Origin: Streptomyces sp. SAT1
GTDB lineage: Bacteria > Actinomycetota > Actinomycetes > Streptomycetales > Streptomycetaceae
Assembly: GCF_001654495.1 (NCBI RefSeq)
Contig: NZ_CP015849.1
Coordinates: 4,005,501 to 4,069,500, forward strand
Direction: 5' to 3'
DNA length: 64,000 nucleotides
Shown here: piece by piece, positions 43,541 to 52,515 of the stretch
Numbering within the stretch: position 1 is the stretch's first letter
Layout: every line of letters starts with the position of its first letter
The notes under the pieces: model-generated
Told to the model about the DNA's origin: nothing
Databases searched by the model: none
The model's input: only the letters and a program-made list of their open reading frames with translations
Position numbers and translations under genes: made by a program

Positions 43541-44040
43541 AGTCCCGCCGATCGGGCCTGGCCCAGCTCGGTGAGCCGGTCGCGCAGCCGTTCGGCCTCG
43601 GCCGGGTCGAGGCCGGGGATCGTCGCGTCGGTGGCGGCGGCCGCCGTGTGCAGTTGCACGGTGGCCAGCCCGAAGTGCCGTTCGACCGGGCCCGAGGTGA
43701 CCTCGACCAGCTGCATCCGGCCGTAGGGCACGACGGTCTCCTCGTGCCACAGCACGCCCCGGACGATCAGCAGGTCGTCGGCGCGCTCGGCGTACCGCCA
43801 GGAGCGCCAGTTGCGCCCCAGCAGCACCCAGCCCCAGGCCGCCGCCGCGAGCGGCAGCAGCGCGAACGCCGCCCAGGCCGGCCCCGCCACCGCGCCGAGC
43901 ACCCAGCCCACAGCCACCGCCGCCGACCCCAGCCACACCACGAGCAGCAGGCGGCGCATCCGCAGCAGGCCGGGCGGCAGCGCCGTCCACCCCGGCTCGG
44001 CCCCGGCCGCCCGCTCGTTCTCCGCACTCCCCGTCTCCAT
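43537..44040 (-). CDS. PH-domain (YdbS/DUF304) membrane protein, short form
   Basis: 167 residues from ATG 44040; the frame is open further upstream, but over the divergent nuoD-like gene. Two transmembrane helices (LLLVVWLGSAAVAVGWVLG, WAAFALLPLAAAAWGWVLL) precede one PH module (DDLLIVRGVLWHEETVVPYGRMQLVEV). It pairs with the long form as in YdbS-YdbT operons. Divergent from nuoD with 31 bp between starts. Confidence 0.88.
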   Translation of the reverse strand: METGSAENERAAGAEPGWTALPPGLLRMRRLLLVVWLGSAAVAVGWVLGAVAGPAWAAFALLPLAAAAWGWVLLGRNWRSWRYAERADDLLIVRGVLWHEETVVPYGRMQLVEVTSGPVERHFGLATVQLHTAAAATDATIPGLDPAEAERLRDRLTELGQARSAGL

Positions 44041-44071
44041 GGGGCAAGCGTACGTAGGGGAGACTGGGGCC

Positions 44072-45223
44072 ATGACTCCTACGACGGAGACGACGGTCGG
44101 GATCGGCGGTGCCGCGGAGAGCACCGACATGGTGCTCAACATCGGTCCCCAGCACCCGTCCACGCACGGGGTGCTCCGGCTGAAGCTGGTGCTGGACGGC
44201 GAGCGCATCAGGAGCGCGGAGCCGGTGATCGGCTATATGCACCGCGGCGCCGAGAAGCTGTTCGAGGCGCGGGACTACCGGCAGATCATCATGCTGGCCA
44301 ACCGCCACGACTGGCTGTCGGCGTTCTCGAACGAGCTGGGCGTGGTCCTGGCCGTGGAGCGGATGCTCGGCATGGAGGTGCCCGAGCGGGCGGTGTGGAC
44401 GCGCACGCTGCTCGCGGAGCTGAACCGGGTGCTCAACCACCTGATGTTCCTCGGCTCCTATCCGCTGGAGCTGGGCGGCATCACACCGGTCTTCTACGCG
44501 TTCCGGGAGCGCGAGGTCCTCCAGAACGTGATGGAGGAGATCTCCGGCGGCCGGATGCACTACATGTTCAACCGGGTCGGCGGCCTCAAGGAGGACATCC
44601 CGGCCGGGTGGCCCACGCGTGCGCGCGGCGCCGTCGCCGCCGTGCGCTCGCGCATGGACGTCTTCGACGACCTGGTGCTCGGCAACGAGATCTTCCGGGG
44701 GCGCACCCGGGGCGTGGGCGCGCTGTCGCAGCGCGCCGTGCACGCCTACGGGGTGAGCGGGCCGATCGCGCGCGCCTCGGGCGTCGACCTCGACCTGCGC
44801 CGCGACGAGCCGTATCTGGCGTACGGGGAGCTGGCGGACGTCCTGAAGGTGGTCACCCGGCAGGAGGGCGACTGCCTGGCCCGCTTCGAGTGCCTGCTGG
44901 AGCAGACCCACAACGCCCTGGACCTCGCCGACGCCTGTCTGGACCGGCTGGCCGGCCTGGCGCCGGGACCGGTCAACCAGCGGCTCCCCAAGGTCCTCAA
45001 GGCGCCCGAGGGGCACACCTACGCCTGGACCGAGAACCCGCTCGGCATCAACGGCTACTACCTGGTCAGCAAGGGTGAGAAGACCCCGTACCGGCTGAAG
45101 CTGCGCTCCGCCTCGTACAACAACATCCAGGCGCTGGCCGAGCTGCTGCCGGGCACGCTGGTGGCCGACATGGTGGCGATCCTGGGCTCAATGTTCTTCG
45201 TGGTCGGGGACATCGACAAGTAG
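44072..45223 (+). CDS. nuoD: NADH-quinone oxidoreductase subunit D (orphan NuoD paralogue)
   Basis: 383 residues. NIGPQHPSTHGVLRLKL, GYMHRGAEKLFEARDYRQ, RHDWLSAFSNELG and FNRVGGLKEDIP are the 49-kDa subunit signatures; the C-terminus ends RSASYNNIQALAELLPGTLVADMVAILGSMFFVVGDIDK-like, giving the quinone-site Asp. In complex I this subunit binds quinone with NuoB. No other nuo genes are nearby, so this is a second, stand-alone copy as known in Streptomyces (nuoD2). It overlaps the convergent methyltransferase gene by 36 bp at the 3' ends. ATG 44072 follows GGGGAGACTGGGG. Confidence 0.92.
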   Translation: MTPTTETTVGIGGAAESTDMVLNIGPQHPSTHGVLRLKLVLDGERIRSAEPVIGYMHRGAEKLFEARDYRQIIMLANRHDWLSAFSNELGVVLAVERMLGMEVPERAVWTRTLLAELNRVLNHLMFLGSYPLELGGITPVFYAFREREVLQNVMEEISGGRMHYMFNRVGGLKEDIPAGWPTRARGAVAAVRSRMDVFDDLVLGNEIFRGRTRGVGALSQRAVHAYGVSGPIARASGVDLDLRRDEPYLAYGELADVLKVVTRQEGDCLARFECLLEQTHNALDLADACLDRLAGLAPGPVNQRLPKVLKAPEGHTYAWTENPLGINGYYLVSKGEKTPYRLKLRSASYNNIQALAELLPGTLVADMVAILGSMFFVVGDIDK

Positions 45224-46300
45224 GGCGGCCCGTGCCCGGGGGAGGCCCACCGGCTGGAGCAGCCAGTCGAAGTCGCCGAGTCCGCCGGGTGCGGTGAGCT
45301 CCGCGGCCTCCCCGGCGCTCGCGAGGGCGCGCACGTACTCCGCGGGGCGCGTGGAGGCCAGTGCCAGCGGAGGGCGTGCGCCGGTGAGGCCGAGGGCGTG
45401 CAGTGCGGTGCGCTGGGTGAGCAGGCGTGCGCGGGGGAGTGCGTCAGGGGCGTGCGCGGCGCGGGTGCCCGAGAGGTGCGCGGCGTGCGCGGCGCAGGCG
45501 TCCAGGGCCACGTGCGCCGTGAGATCGCAGGTGCCGTCCGGTACGGGCCGGGTCTCCCGTCCGTCCCGGAAGCCGGTGAGGGTGCCGAACGGCGGCCGGG
45601 CGCCCGAGCGGTGCGCGTAGTCCACGGCGACCGCCAGACCCCGGTCGAGGCAGGAGACCGCCTCGGCCCAGGCGGTGTCCCTGGGCAGGCCGATCTCCGC
45701 GCGCAGGCCCTCCTCGGCAGGCAGCGGCCACCACCGGGTCAGCCACGCGGCTTCGGCGCCCGCCACCGGCTCCCCGAGGCGTTCCGTGCCGTCGCGCCGG
45801 ACGAGCACGTGCCGGGGCACACCCGCCGCGTCCGTCTCGGCCACCTCCACCGGCACGTTGTCCAGCCACTCGTTGGCGAAGAGCAGCCCGGTGACGTGCC
45901 GGGGCGGGGCGCTCAGCCACTCGATCCGGTGATCGAGTCCCGGCGGCCGGCCGGCGACCTCGACGGCGTACACCCGGGTGCGGGCGGCCACCGGGGCGGG
46001 CAGCGCGGCCAGCACCCCCGCCGCCAGCTCCCCGTGACCGGCCGCCATGTCGACGAAGCCGAGCACCCCGGGCCGCTCCAGCACCTCGTCGAGGCGGCAC
46101 AGCAACCGTGCCACGGCGGCCGCGAAGAGCGGCGAGGCGTGCACGGACGTGCGGAAGTGCCCGGCCGGTCCCTCGGGCCGCCGGTAGAAGCCGCCCGGCC
46201 CGTACAGGGCGTCCCGGGCCGCCGCGCGCCAGGTGCGCCACTCCCGCCCGCTCTCCCGCCCGCTCTCCCGCGGGTGTTCCCGCGCTGTGTCGTCCGCCAC
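45188..46300 (-). CDS. MidA/NDUFAF7-like SAM-dependent methyltransferase
   Basis: 370 residues. GPGGFYRRPEGPAGHFRTSVHASPLF, GFVDMAAGHGELAAGVL (SAM motif), LLFANEWLDNVPVEV, DYAHRSGARPPFGTLTGF and CDLTAHVALDA match, in order, the landmarks of COG1565 (MidA in Dictyostelium, NDUFAF7 in humans). NDUFAF7 dimethylates an arginine of NDUFS2, the mitochondrial NuoD homologue. Here the gene is convergent with, and overlaps, a nuoD paralogue, so the same substrate is an attractive inference. GTG 46300 is the start used. The repeated SGRESGRE near the N-terminus is local. Confidence 0.78.
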   Translation of the reverse strand: MADDTAREHPRESGRESGREWRTWRAAARDALYGPGGFYRRPEGPAGHFRTSVHASPLFAAAVARLLCRLDEVLERPGVLGFVDMAAGHGELAAGVLAALPAPVAARTRVYAVEVAGRPPGLDHRIEWLSAPPRHVTGLLFANEWLDNVPVEVAETDAAGVPRHVLVRRDGTERLGEPVAGAEAAWLTRWWPLPAEEGLRAEIGLPRDTAWAEAVSCLDRGLAVAVDYAHRSGARPPFGTLTGFRDGRETRPVPDGTCDLTAHVALDACAAHAAHLSGTRAAHAPDALPRARLLTQRTALHALGLTGARPPLALASTRPAEYVRALASAGEAAELTAPGGLGDFDWLLQPVGLPRARAALLVDVPDHEEH

Positions 46301-46405
46301 CTCGCCAGCGTAGGCGTACAGGCGATCACGACCTCCACCTTGGGGAGTACGCCCGGGGGGTGCGGATCGGCCCTCCGGTTGACCCGTGCACCACTCACGT
46401 TTCCC

Positions 46406-46411
46406 TACTCT
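46406..46411 (+). promoter_or_regulatory. -10 hexamer TACTCT of the histidine kinase gene, leaderless configuration
   Basis: TACTCT ends 7 nt before GTG 46419. A TTGACC lies at 46379-46384, but 21 bp away, longer than a normal spacer. No Shine-Dalgarno sequence is present. Confidence 0.5.
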
Positions 46412-46418
46412 GGGTTAC

Positions 46419-47624
46419 GTGCAGCGTCTCTACGACTTTCTCCGCAGGCACCCGGCATGGGTCGACGGCTTCTGGGCCCTCGTCCTGCTCGGGTTCTCCG
46501 GCCTGGGCGCGGTGAGTGTCGACGGGACGCCGGGCCACCACGGGACGCTCCCCGCGGCGCTCGCGGTGTCCGTGGTGCTGAGCGTGGTGGTCGCGCTGCG
46601 CCGCCGGATGCCCGAGAAGATGGTGCTGCTGGCGGCGGCGACGGGCGCGGCCCAGCTGGTGCTGGACATCGAGACCACGGTCGCCGACTTCGCCATGCTG
46701 GTGATCATCTACACGGTCGCCGCGATCGGTGCCCGCTGGGCCTCCCGGTTCGCCCTGGCCGGCGGGATGTCCGCGGCGACGCTGGCCCAGATCCGCTGGC
46801 CGCAGGAGAACTCCAGCGTCGCCGGGAATGTGGCGATAGCCATCTTCACGACCGTGCCGTTCGCCCTGGCCTGGGTGCTCGGCGACTCCATGCGCACCCG
46901 CCGCGCCTACTTCGCGCAGCTGGAGGAGCGGGCCGCCCGGCTGGAGAAGGAGCGCGAGGCGCAGGCCAAGGTCGCGGTCGCCGCCGAGCGCGCCCGCATC
47001 GCCCGCGAGCTGCACGACGTGGTCGCGCACAACGTGTCGGTGATGGTGGTGCAGGCCGACGGCGCCGCCTACGTGCTGGACGCCGCGCCCGACCAGGCCA
47101 AGAAGGCCCTGGAGACGATCTCCTCCACCGGCCGCCAGGCCCTCGCCGAGATGCGCCGCCTGCTGGGCGTGCTGCGCACCGGCGAGCACCAGGAGGGCGG
47201 CGAGTACGTGCCGCAGCCCAACGCCGAGCAGATCGAGGACCTGGTCGAGCAGTGCCGGGGCTCCGGGCTGCCGGTCGACTTCCGGGTCGAGGGGACACCG
47301 CGTCCGCTGCCCAGCGGCGTCGAGCTGACCGCGTACCGGATCGTGCAGGAGGCGCTCACCAACACCCGCAAGCACGGCGGACCGAACGCGGGCGCGAGCG
47401 TGCGCCTGGTGTACTTCGACGACGGTCTGGGCCTGCTGGTCGAGGACGACGGCAAGGGCGCCCCGCACGAGCTGTACGAGGAGGGCGGCGCCGACGGGCA
47501 GGGGCACGGCCTGATCGGGATGCGCGAGCGCGTCGGTATGGTCGGCGGCACGCTGGACGCGGGACCGCGCCCCGGTGGAGGCTTCCGTATCAGTGCGCTG
47601 CTGCCGCTCAAACCGGCGCACTGA
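46419..47624 (+). CDS. NarL-type sensor histidine kinase
   Basis: 401 residues from GTG 46419 (VQRLYDFLRRHP), supported by a -10 hexamer 7 nt upstream; the open frame continues 11 codons further. Four or five membrane helices in the first about 150 residues form the sensor without a large periplasmic loop. A HisKA_3 dimerisation domain follows with the phosphoacceptor His in ARELHDVVAHNVSVMVVQ, and a GHKL ATPase with DDGKGAP and GHGLIGMRERV. It phosphorylates the response regulator encoded next. The signal is unknown. Confidence 0.9.
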   Translation: MQRLYDFLRRHPAWVDGFWALVLLGFSGLGAVSVDGTPGHHGTLPAALAVSVVLSVVVALRRRMPEKMVLLAAATGAAQLVLDIETTVADFAMLVIIYTVAAIGARWASRFALAGGMSAATLAQIRWPQENSSVAGNVAIAIFTTVPFALAWVLGDSMRTRRAYFAQLEERAARLEKEREAQAKVAVAAERARIARELHDVVAHNVSVMVVQADGAAYVLDAAPDQAKKALETISSTGRQALAEMRRLLGVLRTGEHQEGGEYVPQPNAEQIEDLVEQCRGSGLPVDFRVEGTPRPLPSGVELTAYRIVQEALTNTRKHGGPNAGASVRLVYFDDGLGLLVEDDGKGAPHELYEEGGADGQGHGLIGMRERVGMVGGTLDAGPRPGGGFRISALLPLKPAH

Positions 47625-47758
47625 AGCCGACGCGCACGGCCGGTGACACCTGTCACGCCGTTGCGCCCGGCGCACCGCCTGACCGGCCGCGCCCGCTGCC
47701 CGCTCGCTCGCGCCGCTGTGCCGCCCGTATGACGCTCCTAGGACGAAGAGGAACCCCG

Positions 47759-48430
47759 ATGACGATCCGCGTGATGCTCGTCGACGACCAGGTGCTGCTG
47801 CGCACCGGATTCCGGATGGTGCTGGCCGCCCAGCCGGACATGGAGGTCGTCGCGGAGGCGGGTGACGGCGTCGAGGCCCTCCAGGTGCTGCGGGCCACCG
47901 CCGTCGACGTGGTGCTGATGGACGTCCGGATGCCGAAGCTGGACGGGGTGGAGACCACCCGCCGTGTCTGCGCGGAGCCGAACCCGCCCAAGGTGCTGAT
48001 CCTGACCACCTTCGACCTGGACGAGTACGCCTTCTCCGGGCTCAAGGCGGGCGCCTCCGGGTTCATGCTCAAGGATGTGCCGCCCGGCGACCTGCTCGCC
48101 GCGATCCGCGCGGTGCACAGCGGCGACGCGGTCGTCGCGCCCTCCACCACCCGGCGCCTGCTCGACCGGTTCGCGCCGATGCTGCCCTCCGGCGGCCAGG
48201 AGCCCCGGCACAAGGAGCTCCAGCGGCTCACCGAGCGGGAGCGCGAGGTCATGATCCTGGTCGCGCAGGGCCTGTCCAACGGCGAGATCGCCGCCCGGCT
48301 GGTGCTGTCCGAGGCGACCGTGAAGACCCATGTGGGCCGCATCCTCACCAAGCTGGGCCTGCGCGACCGCGTGCAGGTGGTCGTCCTGGCCTATGAGACG
48401 GGGCTCGTCCGCGCGGGCGGCCACGGCTGA
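47759..48430 (+). CDS. LuxR/NarL-family response regulator
   Basis: 223 residues. The receiver domain has DDQ at the N-terminus, the phosphoaccepting Asp in VVLMDVRMPKLDG (near residue 54) and the Lys in FMLKDVPPG. The C-terminal HTH has LTEREREVMILVAQGLSNGEIA and SEATVKTHVGRILTKLGLRDR. It is the cognate partner of the preceding kinase; targets are unknown. ATG 47759 follows GAAGAGGA. The gap of 134 bp suggests co-transcription. Confidence 0.93.
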   Translation: MTIRVMLVDDQVLLRTGFRMVLAAQPDMEVVAEAGDGVEALQVLRATAVDVVLMDVRMPKLDGVETTRRVCAEPNPPKVLILTTFDLDEYAFSGLKAGASGFMLKDVPPGDLLAAIRAVHSGDAVVAPSTTRRLLDRFAPMLPSGGQEPRHKELQRLTEREREVMILVAQGLSNGEIAARLVLSEATVKTHVGRILTKLGLRDRVQVVVLAYETGLVRAGGHG

Positions 48431-48483
48431 GATGCGCTCCGCCCGGCGGCCGCGGACGCGCCCGAGGCCCCCGGGTGCGCCGG

Positions 48484-49590
48484 TCAGCGCAGGATCCCCT
48501 CCAGGAAGTCGCTGCCCAGCCGGGCCACCATCGTCACGTCCAGCTGGTGGTAGACGTACCGGCCGCGGCGCCGGGTGGTGACCAGGCCGGCCTTCTTCAG
48601 CACGCTCAGATGCCGGGATATCTCCGGGGCGGTCATGCCGTGCGCCTGGGTCAGCTCGCTGGTGGTGAACGCGCTGCGGGCCAGGCTGCGGCACAGCCGC
48701 ATCCGCACCGGGTGGGACAGCGCGGACATCCGCAGCGTCAGCTGCTCCACCGAGGGCGGCGAGGCCGGCTCGGGCGAGCCGACCGGGTAGTGCAGCACCG
48801 GCTGCCAGGCGTGGCGGTGCAGCACCATCAGATGCGGCCAGCCCAGGCTCGTCGGGACGAGCAGCAGGCCGCCGTCCGCCGTGGCCGTCCGCCCGTCGCC
48901 CAGCTTGTCGACCGTGATCCGGCCCGCGGCCTCGTCCAGCGCGACCGCCGGGGACACCGCGGTCAGCGCGTCGGCCAGGCCCCGGCGGCGCAGCAGCTCC
49001 GTCTTGTGCCGGGCGTCCGCCGCGAGCTGGTGGCGTAGCCGGGACCAGGTCTCCGCGAAGAACGCCTCGTCACAGTCCTGGAGGAACTGCCGCAGCCAGC
49101 GCCTGATGTGGGGCGGGTCGGCCAGCAGCCGCTCACTGAAGAGCACCTGCTGCGGCCCGCGCGCGGCGGCCAGCTCCAGCGCGCGGCGGCGCAGCCGCGC
49201 ATCGCCCAGCGGGCCGGGGCCCGGCTCGCTGTAGGGCAGGGCGCAGGTGAACTCCAGGGCCGCGTCCACGAACTGCTCGTCGGACAGCTTGTCCAGCAGG
49301 TCCAGCTCCTCGGCGAGCGTCTGCCCCGGCAGTCCGCTCGCGCCGGGCAGGCCGGCGAAGGGCAGGAAGAGGTCGGAGAACGTCGTACGCCACAGGAAGT
49401 CCGCCTCGCACATCCGGTCGGCCAGATGCGGGTCGAGCCGGGCGGTGACGCCCGTGACCCAGCCCTGGAGGCCCGGGTGGTGCGCCGGCTCGGACAGCGC
49501 GTGCAGCGCCATGCCCAGCTCGGCCAGGGGAGAGGGCACGACGGCGATCCCCTCCGGCCGCAGCCCCGTGATGTCGATGCGCACGCTCAT
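48484..49590 (-). CDS. DUF5937/ArsR-type winged-helix transcriptional regulator
   Basis: 368 residues. The C-terminal about 90 residues are an ArsR-like winged helix (MSALSHPVRMRLCRSLARSAFTTSELTQAHGMTAPEISRHLSVLKKAGLVTTRR, shown only in outline). The larger N-terminal part (DITGLRPEGIAVVPSPLAELGMALHAL and following) is the DUF5937 region found in Streptomyces regulators. No metal-binding Cys pair is seen, so it is unlikely to sense metals. ATG 49590 is chosen, and a start 5 codons upstream is possible. A 19-bp palindrome lies just upstream. Confidence 0.8.
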   Translation of the reverse strand: MSVRIDITGLRPEGIAVVPSPLAELGMALHALSEPAHHPGLQGWVTGVTARLDPHLADRMCEADFLWRTTFSDLFLPFAGLPGASGLPGQTLAEELDLLDKLSDEQFVDAALEFTCALPYSEPGPGPLGDARLRRRALELAAARGPQQVLFSERLLADPPHIRRWLRQFLQDCDEAFFAETWSRLRHQLAADARHKTELLRRRGLADALTAVSPAVALDEAAGRITVDKLGDGRTATADGGLLLVPTSLGWPHLMVLHRHAWQPVLHYPVGSPEPASPPSVEQLTLRMSALSHPVRMRLCRSLARSAFTTSELTQAHGMTAPEISRHLSVLKKAGLVTTRRRGRYVYHQLDVTMVARLGSDFLEGILR

Positions 49591-49630
49591 GCCCCCATGG
49601 TGCACGCGCCCACTGACAACGCGGAGCCCG

Positions 49631-49649
49631 ATTGACGGCCGCCGTCAAT
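49631..49649. promoter_or_regulatory. Palindromic operator ATTGACGGC-C-GCCGTCAAT
   Basis: Perfect 9-1-9 palindrome in the divergent gap between the ArsR-type regulator (start 49590) and the small gene at 49745. It is the natural binding site for the regulator and could control both genes. Confidence 0.65.
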
Positions 49650-49744
49650 CGGCGGGACTTCGGCCGGGCGGCGGCGCAGGGTGGAGGCACCGGGGCAGCC
49701 GCGGAGCCTCTTCCATCCACCCGTCCCGAGAAGGCGATACGGCC

Positions 49745-49972
49745 ATGAGCCTCACCGAGCAGTACTTCCTCGACGTCCACCGCGCCCGCCGCCACGGCGA
49801 GCCGGAACCCCCCGCGCCGGGCCTCAACGACTGGCAGGTGGTGCGCGAGCTGCGGGAGCGGCGGCGCTTCGGCGCGGTGCTCGCGGGCCGCCCGGCGCAC
49901 GGGCGGCTGCGCCTGGCCCTGGACCGGTGGCGGCACCGGCAGGCCCGGCGGCCGCGTCCCACGGGGTGCTGA
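49745..49972 (+). CDS. Small basic hypothetical protein
   Basis: 75 residues, start ATG 49745 after GAGAAGG. Arg-rich (RELRERRRFGAVLAG, LDRWRHRQARRPRPTGC), with an N-terminal amphipathic helix MSLTEQYFLDVHRARRHGE. No family recognised. Being divergent from the ArsR-type regulator and next to its palindrome suggests it is the regulator's target. Confidence 0.55.
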   Translation: MSLTEQYFLDVHRARRHGEPEPPAPGLNDWQVVRELRERRRFGAVLAGRPAHGRLRLALDRWRHRQARRPRPTGC

Positions 49973-50027
49973 GTCCCACCGGACCGCGGCCGTCGCCGCA
50001 CCGCGCCGACCTCGTGGGTGCGCCGGG

Positions 50028-51275
50028 TCAGGTCCGGGCGCACGCCTCCGCGAGGCACGCGGCGAAGCCGGCGACCGCCGACCGCACGTCGTCCGCCGTC
50101 CACTCCAGGCCCTCGGCCCGCACGGTGACCTCGGTGAAGGCGAGCCCGGGGCCGCCGCGGTCCCAGGGGCGGGCGAACAGCAGGGTCCGCGTCGCCTCCC
50201 CCTGGAGCACCGCCGCCTCGGCGAGCACGTCCGCGTCGTACGGCAGCCAGACCTGGAACTCATGGGTGTGCGGCACCTCGGGGTGCACGCGGAACCAGGG
50301 CAGCCCGGCCGCCGCGAAGCCCTCGCGCAGCGCGGCGGCCACCACGCGCGCGTGCCGCACGTACGAGGGCAGGCGGGGCAGCTCCCGGTCGAGCCCGGCC
50401 AGCGCCGACAGCGCGGTCGGGAACTGCTGGAAGACCGTGCCGCCGTACCGGTGCCGCCAGGTCCTCGCCTCGGCCACCAGCTCGGCCGGCCCGGCGAGCA
50501 CCGCGCCGCCGAAGCCCTCCAGGGACTTGTAGAGCGACACGTACACGCTGTCGGCCAGGTCCGCGATCTCCGCCAGCGGCCGCCCGAAGTGCTCGGTGGC
50601 CTCCCACAGGCGCGCGCCGTCGAAGTGCACCACGGCGTCCCGCTCGCGGGCCGCGGCGACGACGTCCGTCAGCTCCTGCCAGGTGGGCAGGAGGAAACCG
50701 GCGTCCCGCAGGGGCAGCTCCAGCATCAACGTCCCGAAGGACTCGTCCAGGTCGCGCACCTCGTCGGCGGTCGGCTGCCGGGGCTCGCTCGTCACCCGGA
50801 CCGGGCGCAGGCCGCTGACCTGGCTGAACGCATGGCGTTCGTGGACCTCGGGGTGGGCCAGGGCGTGCAGGGCCACGGCCCGGTCGCCGGTGCGGGCCGC
50901 CCAGCAGCGCAGGGCGACCTGCTGGGCCATCGTGCCGGTCGGGAAGAAGGCGGCGGCCTCCTTGCCGAGCAGGGCCGCGGTCCGCTCCTCCAGTGCCTCG
51001 ACGACACCGCTGCCGTACATGTCCGACGTCTCGTCGAGGTCGTGGACGTCCCGTGCCTGCTCCAGGTCCGCCAGCCGCTCCCGGAGCGTGCCGAGATACG
51101 CGGGGCGCGACAGGACGCGCTCCGCGCTCCGGTACGCGGCGAGGCGCCTTTCGCGCAACCGCGTGCGCCGCTCCTCGGCCGCGGCCGGGTTCTCGGCCGG
51201 GTTCTCCTGATGATCTGTCCGGCCCGTGCCGTCCGCCCGGCCGTGGTGCTGGTCCTGGTCCGCCGTGTCGTCCAT
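50028..51275 (-). CDS. PLP-dependent threonine aldolase / beta-eliminating lyase family enzyme
   Basis: 415 residues. TSDMYGSGVVEALEERTAALLGKEAAAFFPTGTMAQ and HFDGARLWEATEHFG are fold-type I aldolase landmarks. SVYVSLYKSLEGFGGAVLAGP carries the Schiff-base Lys. It would interconvert a beta-hydroxy amino acid, typically threonine, with glycine plus aldehyde. The N-terminal about 45 residues are hydrophilic and not conserved. ATG 51275 is chosen; ATG 51287 is possible. It is transcribed alone, divergent from the cofactor operon. Confidence 0.85.
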   Translation of the reverse strand: MDDTADQDQHHGRADGTGRTDHQENPAENPAAAEERRTRLRERRLAAYRSAERVLSRPAYLGTLRERLADLEQARDVHDLDETSDMYGSGVVEALEERTAALLGKEAAAFFPTGTMAQQVALRCWAARTGDRAVALHALAHPEVHERHAFSQVSGLRPVRVTSEPRQPTADEVRDLDESFGTLMLELPLRDAGFLLPTWQELTDVVAAARERDAVVHFDGARLWEATEHFGRPLAEIADLADSVYVSLYKSLEGFGGAVLAGPAELVAEARTWRHRYGGTVFQQFPTALSALAGLDRELPRLPSYVRHARVVAAALREGFAAAGLPWFRVHPEVPHTHEFQVWLPYDADVLAEAAVLQGEATRTLLFARPWDRGGPGLAFTEVTVRAEGLEWTADDVRSAVAGFAACLAEACART

Positions 51276-51464
51276 GCCGTGGATCATCCCCCGCGCCGCT
51301 CGCACGGGGCACCCGGATTTCACCGCCGGCCGCGCGGGTGCGCCGCGGGCCGTGGTGTGACCCACAGCCTGTGGACGAACGGACGCCTCCCGGACGGATA
51401 GCGTTAACATGACGAGAAATCGTCCGGTACCCGGAGCGGACTGGAACGGGAAGGCCACTGCCGC

Positions 51465-52424
51465 GTGAGTACAAGCCAACAGCCAGACCCCAGGGACCGC
51501 CCCGCGCGGCTCACCGTCGGTGTCGTCGGCGCCGGCCGGGTGGGTCCCGCGCTCGCCGCGTCCCTCCAGCTCGCGGGCCACCGTCCGGTGGCCGCCTCGG
51601 GCGTCTCCGACGCCTCCAGGCGGCGGGCCGGGCACCTGCTGCCCGGCGTCCCCCTGGTGCCGCCCGCCGAGGTCCTCCAGCGCGCCGACCTGGTGCTCCT
51701 GACCGTCCCCGACGACGCCCTGCCCGCCCTCGTCGCGGGCCTCGCCGAGACCGGCGCCGTACGCCCCGGCCACCTCCTCGTGCACACCTCGGGGCGGTAC
51801 GGCACGCGGGTGCTTGACCCCGCCCGGCGCGCGGGCGCGCTGCCGCTGGCCCTGCACCCGGCGATGACCTTCACCGGCACCCCCGTGGACGTGCAGCGGC
51901 TGGCCGGGTGCTCGTTCGGCGTCACGGCCCCCGAGGAACTGCGGATGGCCGCCGAGGCCCTGGTCATCGAGATGGGCGGCGAACCGGAGTGGATCGCCGA
52001 GGAGATGCGCCCGCTCTACCACGCGGCCCTCGCCCTGGGCGCCAACCATCTGGTGACGCTGGTCGCGCAGTCCATGGAGCTGCTGCGCGCGGCCGGTGTG
52101 GCCGCCCCCGACCGGATGCTCGGCCCGCTGCTCGGCGCCGCCCTGGACAACGCCCTGCGCTCCGGCGACGCGGCCCTCACCGGCCCGGTCGCGCGCGGGG
52201 ACGCGGGCACGGTCGCCGCACACGTCGGCGAGTTGCGCCGGCACGCCCCGCAGACCGTCGCGGGCTATCTGGCGATGGCCCGCGCCACCGCCGACCGCGC
52301 CCTCGCCCACGGGCTGCTCAAGCCGGAGCTAGCCGAGGACCTGCTCGGCGTCCTGGCCGAAGGGACCGCGGGCCCCGGCCCCGGCCCCACCGGCGCCGGT
52401 GAGGACGAGGGTGATGCCCGATGA
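51465..52424 (+). CDS. Rossmann-like/DUF2520 protein preceding panC
   Basis: 319 residues. The N-terminal NAD(P)-binding fold starts LTVGVVGAGRVGPALAASLQ; the C-terminal DUF2520 helical domain includes PLYHAALALGANHLVTLVAQSME. It resembles ketopantoate reductase and pyrroline-5-carboxylate reductase, and the position before panC suggests a role in pantothenate synthesis, possibly as the ketopantoate reductase, which is unproven. GTG 51465 starts it. It is the first gene of the run that includes panC, nadB, nadC and coaX. Confidence 0.85.
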   Translation: MSTSQQPDPRDRPARLTVGVVGAGRVGPALAASLQLAGHRPVAASGVSDASRRRAGHLLPGVPLVPPAEVLQRADLVLLTVPDDALPALVAGLAETGAVRPGHLLVHTSGRYGTRVLDPARRAGALPLALHPAMTFTGTPVDVQRLAGCSFGVTAPEELRMAAEALVIEMGGEPEWIAEEMRPLYHAALALGANHLVTLVAQSMELLRAAGVAAPDRMLGPLLGAALDNALRSGDAALTGPVARGDAGTVAAHVGELRRHAPQTVAGYLAMARATADRALAHGLLKPELAEDLLGVLAEGTAGPGPGPTGAGEDEGDAR

Positions 52425-52515
52425 CCCGCGCGGGGCACTCGGCGAACCGGACGGCGCGGACCGCCGCGGAGGAGGGCCGCCCGGTGACCCCGGCGCCCGG
52501 GAACGGAGACGCCCG

